DNA of 64,000 nt from NCBI GenBank assembly GCA_963843085.1, contig CAWJJG010000005.1:94692-158691 (forward strand). The letters run 5' to 3'. Below, one piece after another: positions 16,415 to 25,084 of this stretch. The number at the start of each line of letters is the position of its first letter. Position 1 is the first letter of the stretch. Under the pieces are notes generated by a model that worked only from the letters and a program-made list of their open reading frames with translations, made no database searches and was not told the origin of the DNA. The translations under genes were made by a program, and so were the position numbers. The stretch is from DASUPK01 sp963843085. GTDB taxonomy: Bacteria > Actinomycetota > Thermoleophilia > Solirubrobacterales > 70-9.

Positions 16415-18515
16415 TATGTCCGAAGCGAACGTCCGGGAGGACACGGTCGGCCCAGCGCGGCAGGTACCAGGCCCATGGGCCCAACAGCCTGAGCAGAACC
16501 GGCATCAGCAAGAGGCGGATCAGCATCGCGTCGAGCAGGACCGCGATCCCCAGGATCAATCCCATCTCCTTCGGCGGGAGCGGCCCGGAGAGGGCGAAGG
16601 TGAAGAACACGGCCACCATCACGGCGCCGGCGGCGAAGATCACGCGTCCCGAATGGGCGAGGCCACCGATCATCGCTTCCTTCGCGTCGTGCGTCCGGTC
16701 CCAGTGCTCCTTCGCGGAGGAGAGCAGGAACACGGTGTAGTCCATCGAGATCGCGAAGATCATCGCGAAGAAGAAGACCGGCCCCCAGGCGTCGAGGAAC
16801 CCCTGCGGTTCGAAGCCGAGCAACGAGTGGAGGGCCCCGTCCTGGAAGATCCACTTCGCCACGCCGAACGCGGCGCCGGTGGCGAGCAGGTTCGTGACGA
16901 CGCCCGCGGCCGCGATCAGCGGTGCCTGCAGGGCGAAGAGCAGAAGCACGAACCCCAGGCTGAGGACCACGCCGATCACCAGAGGCGTCTTCCCGGTGAG
17001 CGCAGCCGCGAGGTCGTGGTTCTCGGCGACCGCGCCGCCGACCACCGTCTTGGAAGGGAGCTCGGTGCGGAGGCGGTCGATCGTCGCGCTCACGGCGGAG
17101 CTCGAGGGATCCTGCTTCGGGATCGCATAGATCAGGGCGAAATCGCCCGACCGCTGTGCGGGCAGCACCTGGGCGATACCGGGATCGCGCTGTGCGACCG
17201 CGGCGGCCGCTCCGGCCTCAGATGCCGGCGCGACGAGCTGGAGCGGCCCGGTCGCGCCGGGACCGAACGCGGCCTGCACCTGGCCGTAGCCGACTCGCGA
17301 GGAGTCACCGGGCGGAACGACCTTGATCGAAGGCATCGCCGTGTGGAGTGCGAGCACCGGCAGCGTGAGGGCGACCAGGGCCACCAGGGCCGGGACCCCG
17401 TAGCGAAGGGGATGGCGCCAGATGCGCTCGCCCCACGCCGCGAAGCGCGGCGAGCGGTGCTCGCCGGAGTGCGCCCACGGGAGCGCGAGCTTGTCCACCC
17501 GGGGACCCAGCTTCGCGAGCACCGCCGGCAGCAGGGTCAATGTCGCGGCGAGCACGAAGACGACGGCCAGCATGATCCCGACGCTGACGGAGCGGAAGGC
17601 AGGGCTCGGCACCAGCAGCACGGCGCTCAGCGAGATCAGAACGGTCAGGGCGGAGAAGACCACGGCCTTGCCCGCGGTGTCCATGGTCTGGGCGACCGCC
17701 TCCTCGGCCGGCAACCCGGACCCGAAGAACGCTCCGCGGAAGCGATAGACGACGAAGAGCGCATAGTCGATGCCCAGCGCGAGGGCGAACATCAGCGCGA
17801 AGTTCATGGCCCAGATGGAGATCGGCAGGACCTGCGCGCCGAGGTACAGCGAGCCGGCGGCTGCGATCAGGCCGACCATGGTCAGCATCAGCGGGAGACC
17901 GGCGGCGACCAGCGAGCCGAAGGCGATCAGCATGATCGCCAGGGTCACGGGCCAGGAGATCACCTCTGAGCGCAGCATCGCGCTCTTGTTGGCGGCGTTG
18001 AAGTCGGACCACATTCCGGGCGCGCCGGTCAGCTGGACCTGCGTGCCGTCATGACCGAGGGAGGCCAGCGGCCCCTTGAGACGCTCCGCCGCTGCGACCA
18101 TGGCGTTCGCGTCCTTGGCGGCGCCGGCCTGCACGATGGCGGTGTGGCCGTCGGGGGAGATCGAGACGCCCGGCCGCGGAGCGACCACGGATCGCACCGC
18201 GGAGTCCGAGCGCAGCTTCCCCTCGACCGCGGCGACCGCGGTGTCGAAGTTCGGGTCGCCGCTGGCGGACGCCGGCGAGTGAACCACGACCATCAGGCCG
18301 TAGCTGGAGAGCCCCTGGAAGTTGCGGTCGATGAGATGGCGCGCCTGGACCGACTCGGACCCGCTCGCCTCCCAGCCCGCGCCCGAGAGCGCCTTCTCCA
18401 CCCGTGGCGCAAGGAAGCCGAGGCCAAGCGCGATCACGGCCCAGCCGATCATCACCACCCGGAAATGGGTGGCGGTGTAGCGCCCCAGCCTGCCGATCGG
18501 ACCGACTTCGGTCAT
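16359..18515 (-). CDS. MMPL/RND-type membrane transporter
   Basis: 718-residue transporter of the MMPL (HAE3-like RND) family with two repeats of about six membrane segments and two large extracytoplasmic loops. Seen: VVMIGWAVIALGLGFLAPRV as TM1, ALALGIDYALFVVYRFRG in the first half, AMIFAISMDYTVFLLSSAKE as the matching GxxxD-type segment in the second half, and GxxH regions near GLAHSGRVIFAAGAVM. Such proteins export lipids or hydrophobic compounds by proton motive force. ATG at 18515 overlaps the upstream DUF2892 gene by 4 bases, so it is the third gene of the arsR operon. The cargo is unknown. Confidence 0.88.
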   Translation of the reverse strand: MTEVGPIGRLGRYTATHFRVVMIGWAVIALGLGFLAPRVEKALSGAGWEASGSESVQARHLIDRNFQGLSSYGLMVVVHSPASASGDPNFDTAVAAVEGKLRSDSAVRSVVAPRPGVSISPDGHTAIVQAGAAKDANAMVAAAERLKGPLASLGHDGTQVQLTGAPGMWSDFNAANKSAMLRSEVISWPVTLAIMLIAFGSLVAAGLPLMLTMVGLIAAAGSLYLGAQVLPISIWAMNFALMFALALGIDYALFVVYRFRGAFFGSGLPAEEAVAQTMDTAGKAVVFSALTVLISLSAVLLVPSPAFRSVSVGIMLAVVFVLAATLTLLPAVLAKLGPRVDKLALPWAHSGEHRSPRFAAWGERIWRHPLRYGVPALVALVALTLPVLALHTAMPSIKVVPPGDSSRVGYGQVQAAFGPGATGPLQLVAPASEAGAAAAVAQRDPGIAQVLPAQRSGDFALIYAIPKQDPSSSAVSATIDRLRTELPSKTVVGGAVAENHDLAAALTGKTPLVIGVVLSLGFVLLLFALQAPLIAAAGVVTNLLATGAAFGVAKWIFQDGALHSLLGFEPQGFLDAWGPVFFFAMIFAISMDYTVFLLSSAKEHWDRTHDAKEAMIGGLAHSGRVIFAAGAVMVAVFFTFALSGPLPPKEMGLILGIAVLLDAMLIRLLLMPVLLRLLGPWAWYLPRWADRVLPDVRFGHSGHQAAPLPERRPKAVAT

Positions 18516-18736
18516 CGGGGCGCCGGGTAGACGGCCGAGTCGAGGTGCAGCATCCGCCTCAACATGTACGAGGCCGGGCAGACGCCCATCAGGACGTAGA
18601 GCCAGAGGTTCACGCCGACGAACGCGGCCAGCAGCAGGAACCAGGGCGAGACGAGCGCGACCAGCGCGACGCTGATCAGGATGACCGTGCCGGCCATCGC
18701 AAAGAGGGCTCGTTCGAGTGGCCACCGTGAATTCAC
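18512..18736 (-). CDS. Small DUF2892/YgaP-like membrane protein
   Basis: 74-residue membrane protein with two hydrophobic segments (ALFAMAGTVILISVALVALV and FLLLAAFVGVNLWLYVLMG) followed by CPASYMLRRM. This is the pattern of the DUF2892 membrane domain of YgaP, often found beside rhodaneses and ArsR regulators in sulfur metabolism. The start is GTG at 18736. It overlaps the end of arsR by 4 bases and the start of the MMPL gene by 4 bases, so the three genes are translationally coupled. Confidence 0.8.
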   Translation of the reverse strand: MNSRWPLERALFAMAGTVILISVALVALVSPWFLLLAAFVGVNLWLYVLMGVCPASYMLRRMLHLDSAVYPAPR

Positions 18737-19086
18737 CGGCCACCGCCTTCCAACAGGGCATCGAGCTCATCCGTTCGACGGCGAAGGCCATCGCAGACTG
18801 CATCGCAGAGGGCGAACATCGACGGGTCCGCAAGCGAGTAGAAGGAGTAGTTGCCTTGCTTCTCGCGCGCCACGATGCCGGCGCGCAGCAGGACGCCGAG
18901 GTGCTGGGAGACGTTCTGCTGCGAGGCCCCGGTCGCTTCCTGGAGCTCGCCGACCGTCGCCTCACCCTCGTACATCGCGTCCATCAGCCTGATCCGCATC
19001 GGCTCGCCCAGCACCCTGAAGCGCTCGGCGATCAAGTCGATCAGCGGAAGAGGGAGCGGATGGGAGATCTTCGTCTTCGTCGCCAC
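18733..19086 (-). CDS. ArsR-family winged-helix repressor
   Basis: 117-residue dimeric DNA-binding repressor of the ArsR/SmtB family. Seen: LGEPMRIRLMDAMYEGEATV, recognition helix region ATGASQQNVSQHLGVLLRAG, and the wing AREKQGNYSFYSL. The classical metal box ELCVCDL is absent. Two Cys occur in the last helix (FALCDAVCDGL), compatible with thiol or metal sensing but not diagnostic. GTG at 19086 is preferred over the longer frame (TTG 19104) because the latter would begin inside the putative operator. It is first in an operon with DUF2892 and MMPL genes and probably autoregulated. Confidence 0.86.
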   Translation of the reverse strand: MATKTKISHPLPLPLIDLIAERFRVLGEPMRIRLMDAMYEGEATVGELQEATGASQQNVSQHLGVLLRAGIVAREKQGNYSFYSLADPSMFALCDAVCDGLRRRTDELDALLEGGGR

Positions 19087-19105
19087 GTGGACACCGTAGC
19101 ACAAT

Positions 19106-19119
19106 TACACGCTTGTGTA
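19106..19119. promoter_or_regulatory. Candidate ArsR operator (TACAC-4-GTGTA inverted repeat)
   Basis: A perfect inverted repeat TACAC-GCTT-GTGTA lies 20 bases upstream of the arsR start, in an AT-richer patch of the 190-bp gap to the NlpC gene. Position and symmetry suit an autoregulatory ArsR site; binding is inferred. Confidence 0.5.
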
Positions 19120-19160
19120 TCGGTGACGAAGGACACAGACCCGCCTCCCAGGAAGGGCAG

Positions 19161-19265
19161 ACGGCTTCGCCATCAGGTCGCCGTGGCAGCGATCGACAGG
19201 CTTCGCCATCAGTCGCGGGGTACCGTCGCCGGACCCCGATCAAGCGCGGCCGCAAGCGGCCGCGC
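19161..19265. repeat. Compound REP1 repeat with strong terminator-like hairpin
   Basis: Two copies of the CGGCTTCGCCATCAG unit (from about 19162 and 19198) are followed by a hairpin with 10-bp perfect arms GCGCGGCCGC and GCGGCCGCGC (19244-19253, 19256-19265). The hairpin sits 12 bp after the stop of the minus-strand NlpC/P60 gene and may terminate its transcript. No T-tract follows. Confidence 0.72.
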
Positions 19266-19276
19266 AAATAGACCGG

Positions 19277-20467
19277 CTAGTACCCCGCTGGATGCCGAGC
19301 GACGAAGTCGGCCGTGTTCTCGTTCAGCGCGGTCGACCAGCGCGGGCCGTCGGAGCCATTGCCGGCGGTGTCCCAGCGCAGGCCGGCGATCATCGCCCAA
19401 GCGTGGCCGCTGTTGGCGAAGACGGTGATCCAGTTGCCCGCGCCGGGTGACCCCCAGACCTCGAGCCCGGTCGAGTCGAGCGGGCTGGAGAGGAAACCGC
19501 CGCCGTGCAGAGCGAAGCTGACCGCTCCAGAGCAGTCGTAGCCGCTCGAGGTGAACGAGCCGTGTCCCCCACCCCATATATAGGGAAGGTTGTCGATCTG
19601 GTTGGCGGCCTCGATCGCGGCGCGAACGGCGAGGGGGGCGTTGGACGGCGGGATGGCATCCCCGTTGGAGTCGATCGTCGCCCGTCCGGCCGGCGCCGGG
19701 ATGTGGGAGATGTCGAGTTGAATCTGGCGTTCCTTGGAGAGGAGCGCGTTGAGGACGCCCTGGCGAGCGTTGCGAGCGGAGACGAGCTGCGACTGCTGCG
19801 CCTGGATCTGCGCGTGCTGGGCGGCGATCTGTCGCTCCTTGGCGGCGACGGCGTCGCGGGCCGTCTGGATCTGGTCGTGGGTGGCCTGAAGCTGGGTGAC
19901 CAGCGCTGTGATCTGATCGCGCAGGCCACGAACGCGCGAGACGACCTCGTTGTCGTAGTGCTGGATGTGGTCGACGTACTCCTTGCGGGTGAGCAGATCC
20001 GACCAGCTGGCCGAACGCATGATCACCGCGGTGATGTCCGGGTCGTTCGACTTGTACATCTCGACGAGCAGCTGCTCCAGGGAGCCGACGGCCTTCTGCA
20101 GCTTCGCGCGGACCCGGCGCAGCTCCGCCTTCTCGGCGTTGAGCTCCGCGGTCGCCTTGTCGAGCTCGGCCTGCTTCTGATCGAGCTGCGCCTGGGCGGC
20201 GGCCTGCGCCTGCCGCAGGTGGGACTCCTCGCCGATCAGCTCATCGACACGCTGGTTCATCGCGTCGATCTGGCTCTGCAGCGAGCCCGAGCTGGACTGG
20301 ATGCGGCTGAGCTCGCTCTGCTTCTGGGCCATCTTGGACGCCGGATCGCCGAGCGCGCTCTGGCCGACGACGACGCCGACCATGACGAGCGCGACGAACG
20401 CGATCAGCGAGAGCACGGCCATCCGGCCGGGGCGGGTCGTTCTCGGTCTATCCGTACGAGTCGGCAT
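19277..20467 (-). CDS. Secreted NlpC/P60 peptidoglycan hydrolase with long coiled coil
   Basis: 396 residues. An N-terminal membrane anchor or signal segment (AVLSLIAFVALVMVGVVVGQ) is followed by about 200 residues of heptad-rich coiled coil (KMAQKQSELSRIQ to VLNALLSKERQIQ) and a C-terminal NlpC/P60 domain. Catalytic Cys is in SSGYDCSGAVSFAL and catalytic His in FANSGHAWAMIAGLR. The architecture resembles RipA/PcsB-type cell-separation hydrolases, where the coiled coil restrains the D,L-endopeptidase. A candidate promoter lies at 20513-20541. A role in peptidoglycan remodelling at division is likely. Confidence 0.88.
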   Translation of the reverse strand: MPTRTDRPRTTRPGRMAVLSLIAFVALVMVGVVVGQSALGDPASKMAQKQSELSRIQSSSGSLQSQIDAMNQRVDELIGEESHLRQAQAAAQAQLDQKQAELDKATAELNAEKAELRRVRAKLQKAVGSLEQLLVEMYKSNDPDITAVIMRSASWSDLLTRKEYVDHIQHYDNEVVSRVRGLRDQITALVTQLQATHDQIQTARDAVAAKERQIAAQHAQIQAQQSQLVSARNARQGVLNALLSKERQIQLDISHIPAPAGRATIDSNGDAIPPSNAPLAVRAAIEAANQIDNLPYIWGGGHGSFTSSGYDCSGAVSFALHGGGFLSSPLDSTGLEVWGSPGAGNWITVFANSGHAWAMIAGLRWDTAGNGSDGPRWSTALNENTADFVARHPAGY

Positions 20468-20512
20468 CGGCAGCGCGGCGCCGCGGACCCTGCAAGCCCG
20501 GCGGCAGTGGCC

Positions 20513-20541
20513 AGGCTAGAGCTTCGGCCCCGAATTGTCAG
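20513..20541 (-). promoter_or_regulatory. Candidate promoter for the NlpC/P60 gene
   Basis: On the minus strand CTGACA (20541-20536) and TAGCCT (20518-20513) are separated by 17 bases, about 45 bases before the ATG. The -35 box matches the consensus at five of six positions, the -10 only moderately. Confidence 0.35.
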
Positions 20542-20593
20542 CAGTTGCTAACACGCGTGCAAGATCCCTTGCGCTTGAAGGACCGGGCAGGGA

Positions 20594-21658
20594 TCAGGAA
20601 TGCCCCGCCCACTCGAAGTCCGGAACGCTGGTCGTGAACGCGTCGAGAACCGAGGCGTCGAAGTGCTTTCCGCGGCCCTCAGACATGATCTCCAGGGCCC
20701 GCTCGATCGGCATCGCCTCGCGGTAGGGACGGTCGCGGGTGAGGGCGTCGAAGACGTCGGCCACGGCGGCAATCCGCCCTTCGATCGGGATTTCGTCTCC
20801 CCGCACCCCGCGCGGGTAGCCGCTGCCGTCGACCTTCTCGTGGTGCGTCCAGGCGATCGATTCCGCGAGCTGAAGCAGGGGCGATTCCGAGCCCTGCAGC
20901 ATCTTCCGCCCGATCTCGGCGTGGGTCTCCATCTGCACTCGCTCGTCCGGGGTGAGCGGTCCCGTCTTCAGCAGGATGTGGTCGGGAACGGCGATCTTGC
21001 CGATGTCATGCATCTGCGCCGCCAGCGCGATGGTGTCGCAGAGCTCCGCCGACAGGGAAAGGCGCCGGCAGAGCTCCTCGCAGTAGGCGCCCATCCGGGA
21101 GAGGTGGTGGCCCGTGACCTGGTCGCGCATCTCCACGGCGAGGCTGAGCCTATGGACGGTCTCCAGGCGGGAGCGCTCCAGCGACTCCTCGGAGCGGCGC
21201 AACAGCTGCCGCACGCGCTCGGTCTCCAGGCTCTTCATCGCGATGTCCTGCTCGAGCTCCCGCTGGAAGGCCCTGTTCCGGGCCTCGAGCTCGCGTCGCC
21301 GCAGCGCGTTGCTCACCGTGATCAGCAGGTCGCCGCGCCGGTAGGGCTTCACCAGGTAGCCGTAGGCACCCATCTCGAAGGCGCTGGCCGCAAGCTCGGG
21401 GCTGTCCTCGCCGGTGACCATCACCACGGCGATCTCGTTGTCGTCCTGGGAGAGGATTCGTTGCACGAGCTCCATCCCCGACTCTCCCGGCAGGTTGATG
21501 TCGGAGAGCAGCAGGTCGACGACACCGAGCAGCTTGGTGCGAGCCTCGGTGGTGTCGGCGGCCAGCTGGATCTCGTACTGCGGCTCCAGGATCCGGCCGG
21601 CAATCGCCCGGGCCGCCGGCTCGTCGTCCAGAACGAGGATCGAGGGCCTCTCCGTCAC
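20594..21658 (-). CDS. Response regulator with HD-GYP domain (c-di-GMP phosphodiesterase)
   Basis: 354 residues. An N-terminal receiver domain (LVLDDEPAARAIAG; phospho-acceptor Asp in LLLSDINLPGESGM; Thr in VMVTGEDSPELA; Lys in YLVKPYRRGDL) and a helical linker are followed by an HD-GYP domain with MHDIGKIAVPDHILLKTG, HHEKVDGSGYP and ADVFDALTRDRPYR. HD-GYP enzymes hydrolyse cyclic di-GMP, so phosphorylation probably controls second-messenger turnover, as in RpfG. The gene overlaps the upstream hybrid kinase by 4 bases (ATGA), which makes that kinase the likely partner. Confidence 0.92.
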   Translation of the reverse strand: MTERPSILVLDDEPAARAIAGRILEPQYEIQLAADTTEARTKLLGVVDLLLSDINLPGESGMELVQRILSQDDNEIAVVMVTGEDSPELAASAFEMGAYGYLVKPYRRGDLLITVSNALRRRELEARNRAFQRELEQDIAMKSLETERVRQLLRRSEESLERSRLETVHRLSLAVEMRDQVTGHHLSRMGAYCEELCRRLSLSAELCDTIALAAQMHDIGKIAVPDHILLKTGPLTPDERVQMETHAEIGRKMLQGSESPLLQLAESIAWTHHEKVDGSGYPRGVRGDEIPIEGRIAAVADVFDALTRDRPYREAMPIERALEIMSEGRGKHFDASVLDAFTTSVPDFEWAGHS

Positions 21659-23319
21659 CGCGTATCGGTTTCGTCGAGGAGCTGGCGAACCTGGCCGAGC
21701 AGGGCGGACCCCGAGAACGGCTTCTCGAGGAGCGGCACCTGTTCGACGATGCGGCGATCCTCGTCGATCATGGGCGTCGTGTAGCCGGACATCATCAGGA
21801 CGGGAAGCTCCGGGGCGATCGCGTGGGCCGCCTTGACGAGCTCGACTCCGCGCATCTCGGGCATCACCACGTCGGTCAGCAGCAGGTCGTACGGGGGCCC
21901 TCCGTTGTCCAGCAACCCGAGCGCCTCCCTGCCGCGGCCGACCGCGCTGACCTCGTAGCCCGCTCGGGTGAGGATGCGCTCGGTCAGGGTCCTGACGGCG
22001 TCCTCGTCCTCGACGACCAGGATGCGCTCCCCGCCCCCCGCGGGCCCCTCCGAGACGTTTCCGTTCTGGGCGGCGAGGGCCGCGGCGTCGACGGCGGGGA
22101 GGTGGACCTTGAAGGACGTTCCCTCGCCGAGCTCGGAGTAGATGCTGATCGCGCCGCCGCTGCCTCGAACGATCCCGTAGACCGTCGCCAGCCCGATGCC
22201 GGTCCCCTCCCCCTTCGGCTTGGTCGTGAAGAATGGCTCGAACACCCGGGCCCGTGTCTCCTCATCCATGCCGATGCCGGTGTCCGAAACGGTCAGGCGG
22301 ACGTAGCGGCCGGGGGTCAGGTCAGGGTTGCGGTCGAGGAAGTCCGCATCGACCTCGACCTCCGCGGTCTCGATCCGCAGGCGGCCACCGGACGGCATCG
22401 CGTCGCGTGCGTTCAGGGACAGGTTGACCAGCACCTGCTCGAGCTGACCCGGGTCCGCCAGTACCGGGGGCAGGTCCTTGCCGAAGCTGACGGTGAAGTC
22501 GACGTGCTCACCGAGCGTGCGCCGAAGCAGCCTCTCCATCTCCCGCACGCTGTCGTTGAGGTTGATCGGCTCTGGCTTGACGACGTCGCGGCGACTGAAC
22601 GTGAGCAATTGCCGGGTGAGCTGCGTCGCCCGCTCCGCGGCGCGTCTGATCTCAATGACGTCCCCATAGGCGGGGGAGTCCGTCCCAATCTCCTCGGCGA
22701 CGAAGTCGGCGTAGTTGAGGACCACGCCGAGCAGGTTGTTGAAGTCATGGGCGACACCCCCCGCGAGCTGCCCGATGCTCTCCAGCCGGCTCGCCTGATC
22801 CTGCCGCCTCTCCCGCTCCATCTGCGCGAGCAGCGCCTGCTTCTCGCGCTCCATCTCCACCCGCTCGCTCAGGTCCCGGACTGCGGCGACGGCCACCAGG
22901 TTGCCTCCCAGATGGAGCGACGAGAGCGAGATCTCCGCCAGGAACTCCGATCCGTCGCTGCGCAGTCCGTAGAGCTCCAGGCCGGCTCCCATCGGACGCG
23001 TGCGCGGGTCTTCGAAGTACTCATCCCGGTTGACGACGTGCTGCCCCCGGAAGCGCTCCGGCATCAGGATCTCGATGGGCCGGCCGATCAGCTCCTCCCG
23101 CGAATAGCCGAAGAGCTGCTCCGTCTGCCGGTTCACCATCGCGATCGCCCCCCGCTGGTCCACGGTGACCTTCGCATCGGGAGAGAACTCGAGGAACCTC
23201 TCGAAGAGGGCGAAATCGGCGTCGCTTCGCCCTTCCCCTTCCGCCGCTCTGCCCCCCTCGCCGGCGCCGCTGTCGGGACGACGAGACTCCACGCCTTCTC
23301 CTCTCCGGGACCGGATCAC
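21655..23319 (-). CDS. PAS-domain hybrid histidine kinase
   Basis: 554 residues, soluble. Order: PAS sensor (FLEFSPDAKVTVDQRGAIAM to LSERVEMEREK), HisKA with phospho-His in AGGVAHDFNNLLGVVLNYAD, HATPase with NLSLNARDAMPSGG, VSDTGIGMDEE and GEGTGIGLATVYGI, then a C-terminal receiver (ILVVEDEDAVRTLTERIL; Asp in LLLTDVVMPEMRG; Lys in PLLEKPFSGS). No membrane segment is seen, so it senses an internal signal. It is the first gene of a two-gene operon with the HD-GYP regulator. A phosphorelay through its own receiver is possible. Confidence 0.92.
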   Translation of the reverse strand: MIRSRRGEGVESRRPDSGAGEGGRAAEGEGRSDADFALFERFLEFSPDAKVTVDQRGAIAMVNRQTEQLFGYSREELIGRPIEILMPERFRGQHVVNRDEYFEDPRTRPMGAGLELYGLRSDGSEFLAEISLSSLHLGGNLVAVAAVRDLSERVEMEREKQALLAQMERERRQDQASRLESIGQLAGGVAHDFNNLLGVVLNYADFVAEEIGTDSPAYGDVIEIRRAAERATQLTRQLLTFSRRDVVKPEPINLNDSVREMERLLRRTLGEHVDFTVSFGKDLPPVLADPGQLEQVLVNLSLNARDAMPSGGRLRIETAEVEVDADFLDRNPDLTPGRYVRLTVSDTGIGMDEETRARVFEPFFTTKPKGEGTGIGLATVYGIVRGSGGAISIYSELGEGTSFKVHLPAVDAAALAAQNGNVSEGPAGGGERILVVEDEDAVRTLTERILTRAGYEVSAVGRGREALGLLDNGGPPYDLLLTDVVMPEMRGVELVKAAHAIAPELPVLMMSGYTTPMIDEDRRIVEQVPLLEKPFSGSALLGQVRQLLDETDTR

Positions 23320-23420
23320 GCCCCCCGGTGGATGTTCAAACCGTACGCCCCGGGCGCGCCATCGTCAATAGTGGTGGACACCTTTAGAACAGACGTCCAG
23401 TCGCAGACCCGGTCCGTACG

Positions 23421-24332
23421 ATGCCCTCCATGGCGGAAGAGCTCTGTGACGTCGGACGAGGGGTGACGCTCTGCTACGAGAGCTTCGGTGACCCGGACGA
23501 CACGCCGATCCTCCTGATCATGGGCCTGGCGACCCAGATGATCGCCTGGCCCGAGGACTTCTGCGCGGCGCTGGCCGAACGTGGCTTCCACGTCGTCCGC
23601 TTCGACAACCGCGACATCGGCCGCTCGACCCATTTCGACTTTCGCCCCCCGAGCCTGGTTCAGATGCTTCGCCGGCGGGTCGGCCCGGAGCAGTACACGC
23701 TCTCCGACATGGCCGAGGACACCGCGGTGCTGATGCGGAAGCTCGAGATCTCGCCGTCGCACGTGGTCGGGGCTTCGATGGGCGGGATGATCGGGCAGAT
23801 GCTGGCCGCGGAGCATCCCGAGGCCGTCCGCTCACTGACCTCGATCATGTCGACGACGGGCAACCGCTGGCGCGGGCAGCCCGCCCCCTCGGTCTACCGC
23901 TACCTGCTCCGCCCTCCACCACACGACCGAGAGGGCTACGTCGAGCGGGCCGCGGAGGTCTTCGGGCTCGTCGGGTCGACAGGGTTCCCACGGGACGAGC
24001 AGTATGTTCGCGAGCGGGCGGGCCGCAGCTACGACCGCGGTTTCGACGCGAGGGCGGGCGGCCGGCAGCTGGGTGCGGTCATCGCCTCGGGCGATCGCAC
24101 CCGCGAGCTGGCGCGCATCAAGGCCCCCACGCTGGTGATTCACGGAACCGTGGACAAGCTGATCCGCCCCTCAGGCGGCCGGGCCACCGCGAAGGCGATC
24201 CCGGGCGCCCGCCTGATGATGATCGAGGGCATGGGACACGACCTGCCCCGCGCCGTCTGGCCCCGGATCGTCGACGCTGTCGCCGAGCATGCGCGAGCCG
24301 CCGACGGCGCGAAAGCGCGAGCGGCAGCCTAG
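23421..24332 (+). CDS. Alpha/beta-hydrolase (RdmC/esterase-like)
   Basis: 303-residue cytoplasmic alpha/beta-hydrolase. Seen: LLIMGLATQMIAWPEDFCAA (oxyanion loop), VVRFDNRDIGRS, nucleophile Ser in VVGASMGGMIGQMLA, Asp in VIHGTVDKLIRPSGG and His in IEGMGHDLP. The N-terminal half resembles the RdmC/DnrP methylesterase group and many uncharacterised actinobacterial hydrolases. ATG at 23421; a second ATG at 23430 is possible. It diverges from the hybrid kinase with 101 bp between. Its stop codon overlaps the convergent thioesterase by 4 bases (CTAG). Confidence 0.86.
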   Translation: MPSMAEELCDVGRGVTLCYESFGDPDDTPILLIMGLATQMIAWPEDFCAALAERGFHVVRFDNRDIGRSTHFDFRPPSLVQMLRRRVGPEQYTLSDMAEDTAVLMRKLEISPSHVVGASMGGMIGQMLAAEHPEAVRSLTSIMSTTGNRWRGQPAPSVYRYLLRPPPHDREGYVERAAEVFGLVGSTGFPRDEQYVRERAGRSYDRGFDARAGGRQLGAVIASGDRTRELARIKAPTLVIHGTVDKLIRPSGGRATAKAIPGARLMMIEGMGHDLPRAVWPRIVDAVAEHARAADGAKARAAA

Positions 24333-25084
24333 GCGCGCAGCAGCGAGGCGTGGACGGTGCCGTCCGCGCTCGCGATCCACATCGACGAATCCTGCCGCAG
24401 CACCTCCACCTCGCCCGGCATCGCCGGGTCGCGATATTCGATCTCGACGTCAATCGATTCGAGGTCGGGGCCTGCGGCGAGCTTCTCGTCCAGCGGGGTC
24501 CAGTAGTGCGAGTTGTTGATGTGCGCAGCGGGGTCGACCTCCACCGCACGGAAGTGCCAAGTCGAGCGCTCGACGTCCGCCGGTGGACCGGGATGTCGCA
24601 CCCGGACGTTCGCGTCGCGCCCGGCGGCGCTCTCCTTGTAGACCGCGAGGAAATCCGGAGGAAAGCGCATCGGCCGGCCGCGCTCGGGATCGAGGCAGAC
24701 CCAGACGGAGACCGTCTCGACGGAGGCGTTCTCGCCTTCGATCGAGGTGCGCCGCTCCGCGGAGAAGCGTCCGATGCCGCTGCAGAACGTCCGCACCCTC
24801 AGGTCCTCACCGAAGCGCGGAAAGCCCGCGACCCGCATCCGTGTGCGACGCACGATCCAGGCGCCCCTTCCCTCGAACCCGGCGTCGACCAGGTCGGAGT
24901 AGGCGACGTCCTGCAGCCAGCGGGCCATCGCGTCCAGGCGGCAGCGCCCGGTTGCGCCCGAGTCTGCGATGCCGGGGCGCATCTCCTCCTCGTAGGACCG
25001 GCCTCCGGGCCGATCGACCAGTTCCGTGAGCTCCGCTACTTGAGCTCCTCGAGCGAGTCGCGCAGGCGGTCGAGCATCGACCAC
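24329..25084 (-). CDS. Acyl-ACP thioesterase-like double hot-dog protein
   Basis: Up to 251 residues with two hot-dog folds, as in bacterial and plant FatA/FatB acyl-ACP thioesterases that release free fatty acids. Seen: GRCRLDAMARWLQDVAYSD, AWIVRRTRMRVAGFPRFGED, FSAERRTSIEG, and in the second half VDPAAHINNSHYWTPLDE with the Asn/His pair of the catalytic helix. It lies downstream of and overlapping the WS/DGAT gene. The start is unresolved: GTG at 25084 overlaps WS/DGAT by 49 bases, and no better ATG occurs before residue 35. Together they suggest fatty acid release and re-esterification for storage lipid. Confidence 0.8.
   Translation of the reverse strand: MVDARPPARLARGAQVAELTELVDRPGGRSYEEEMRPGIADSGATGRCRLDAMARWLQDVAYSDLVDAGFEGRGAWIVRRTRMRVAGFPRFGEDLRVRTFCSGIGRFSAERRTSIEGENASVETVSVWVCLDPERGRPMRFPPDFLAVYKESAAGRDANVRVRHPGPPADVERSTWHFRAVEVDPAAHINNSHYWTPLDEKLAAGPDLESIDVEIEYRDPAMPGEVEVLRQDSSMWIASADGTVHASLLRA

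Noticed and set aside
21823..23466. 547-codon ORF opposite the hybrid kinase
   Set aside because: Antisense shadow in high-GC DNA; the other strand has all kinase motifs.
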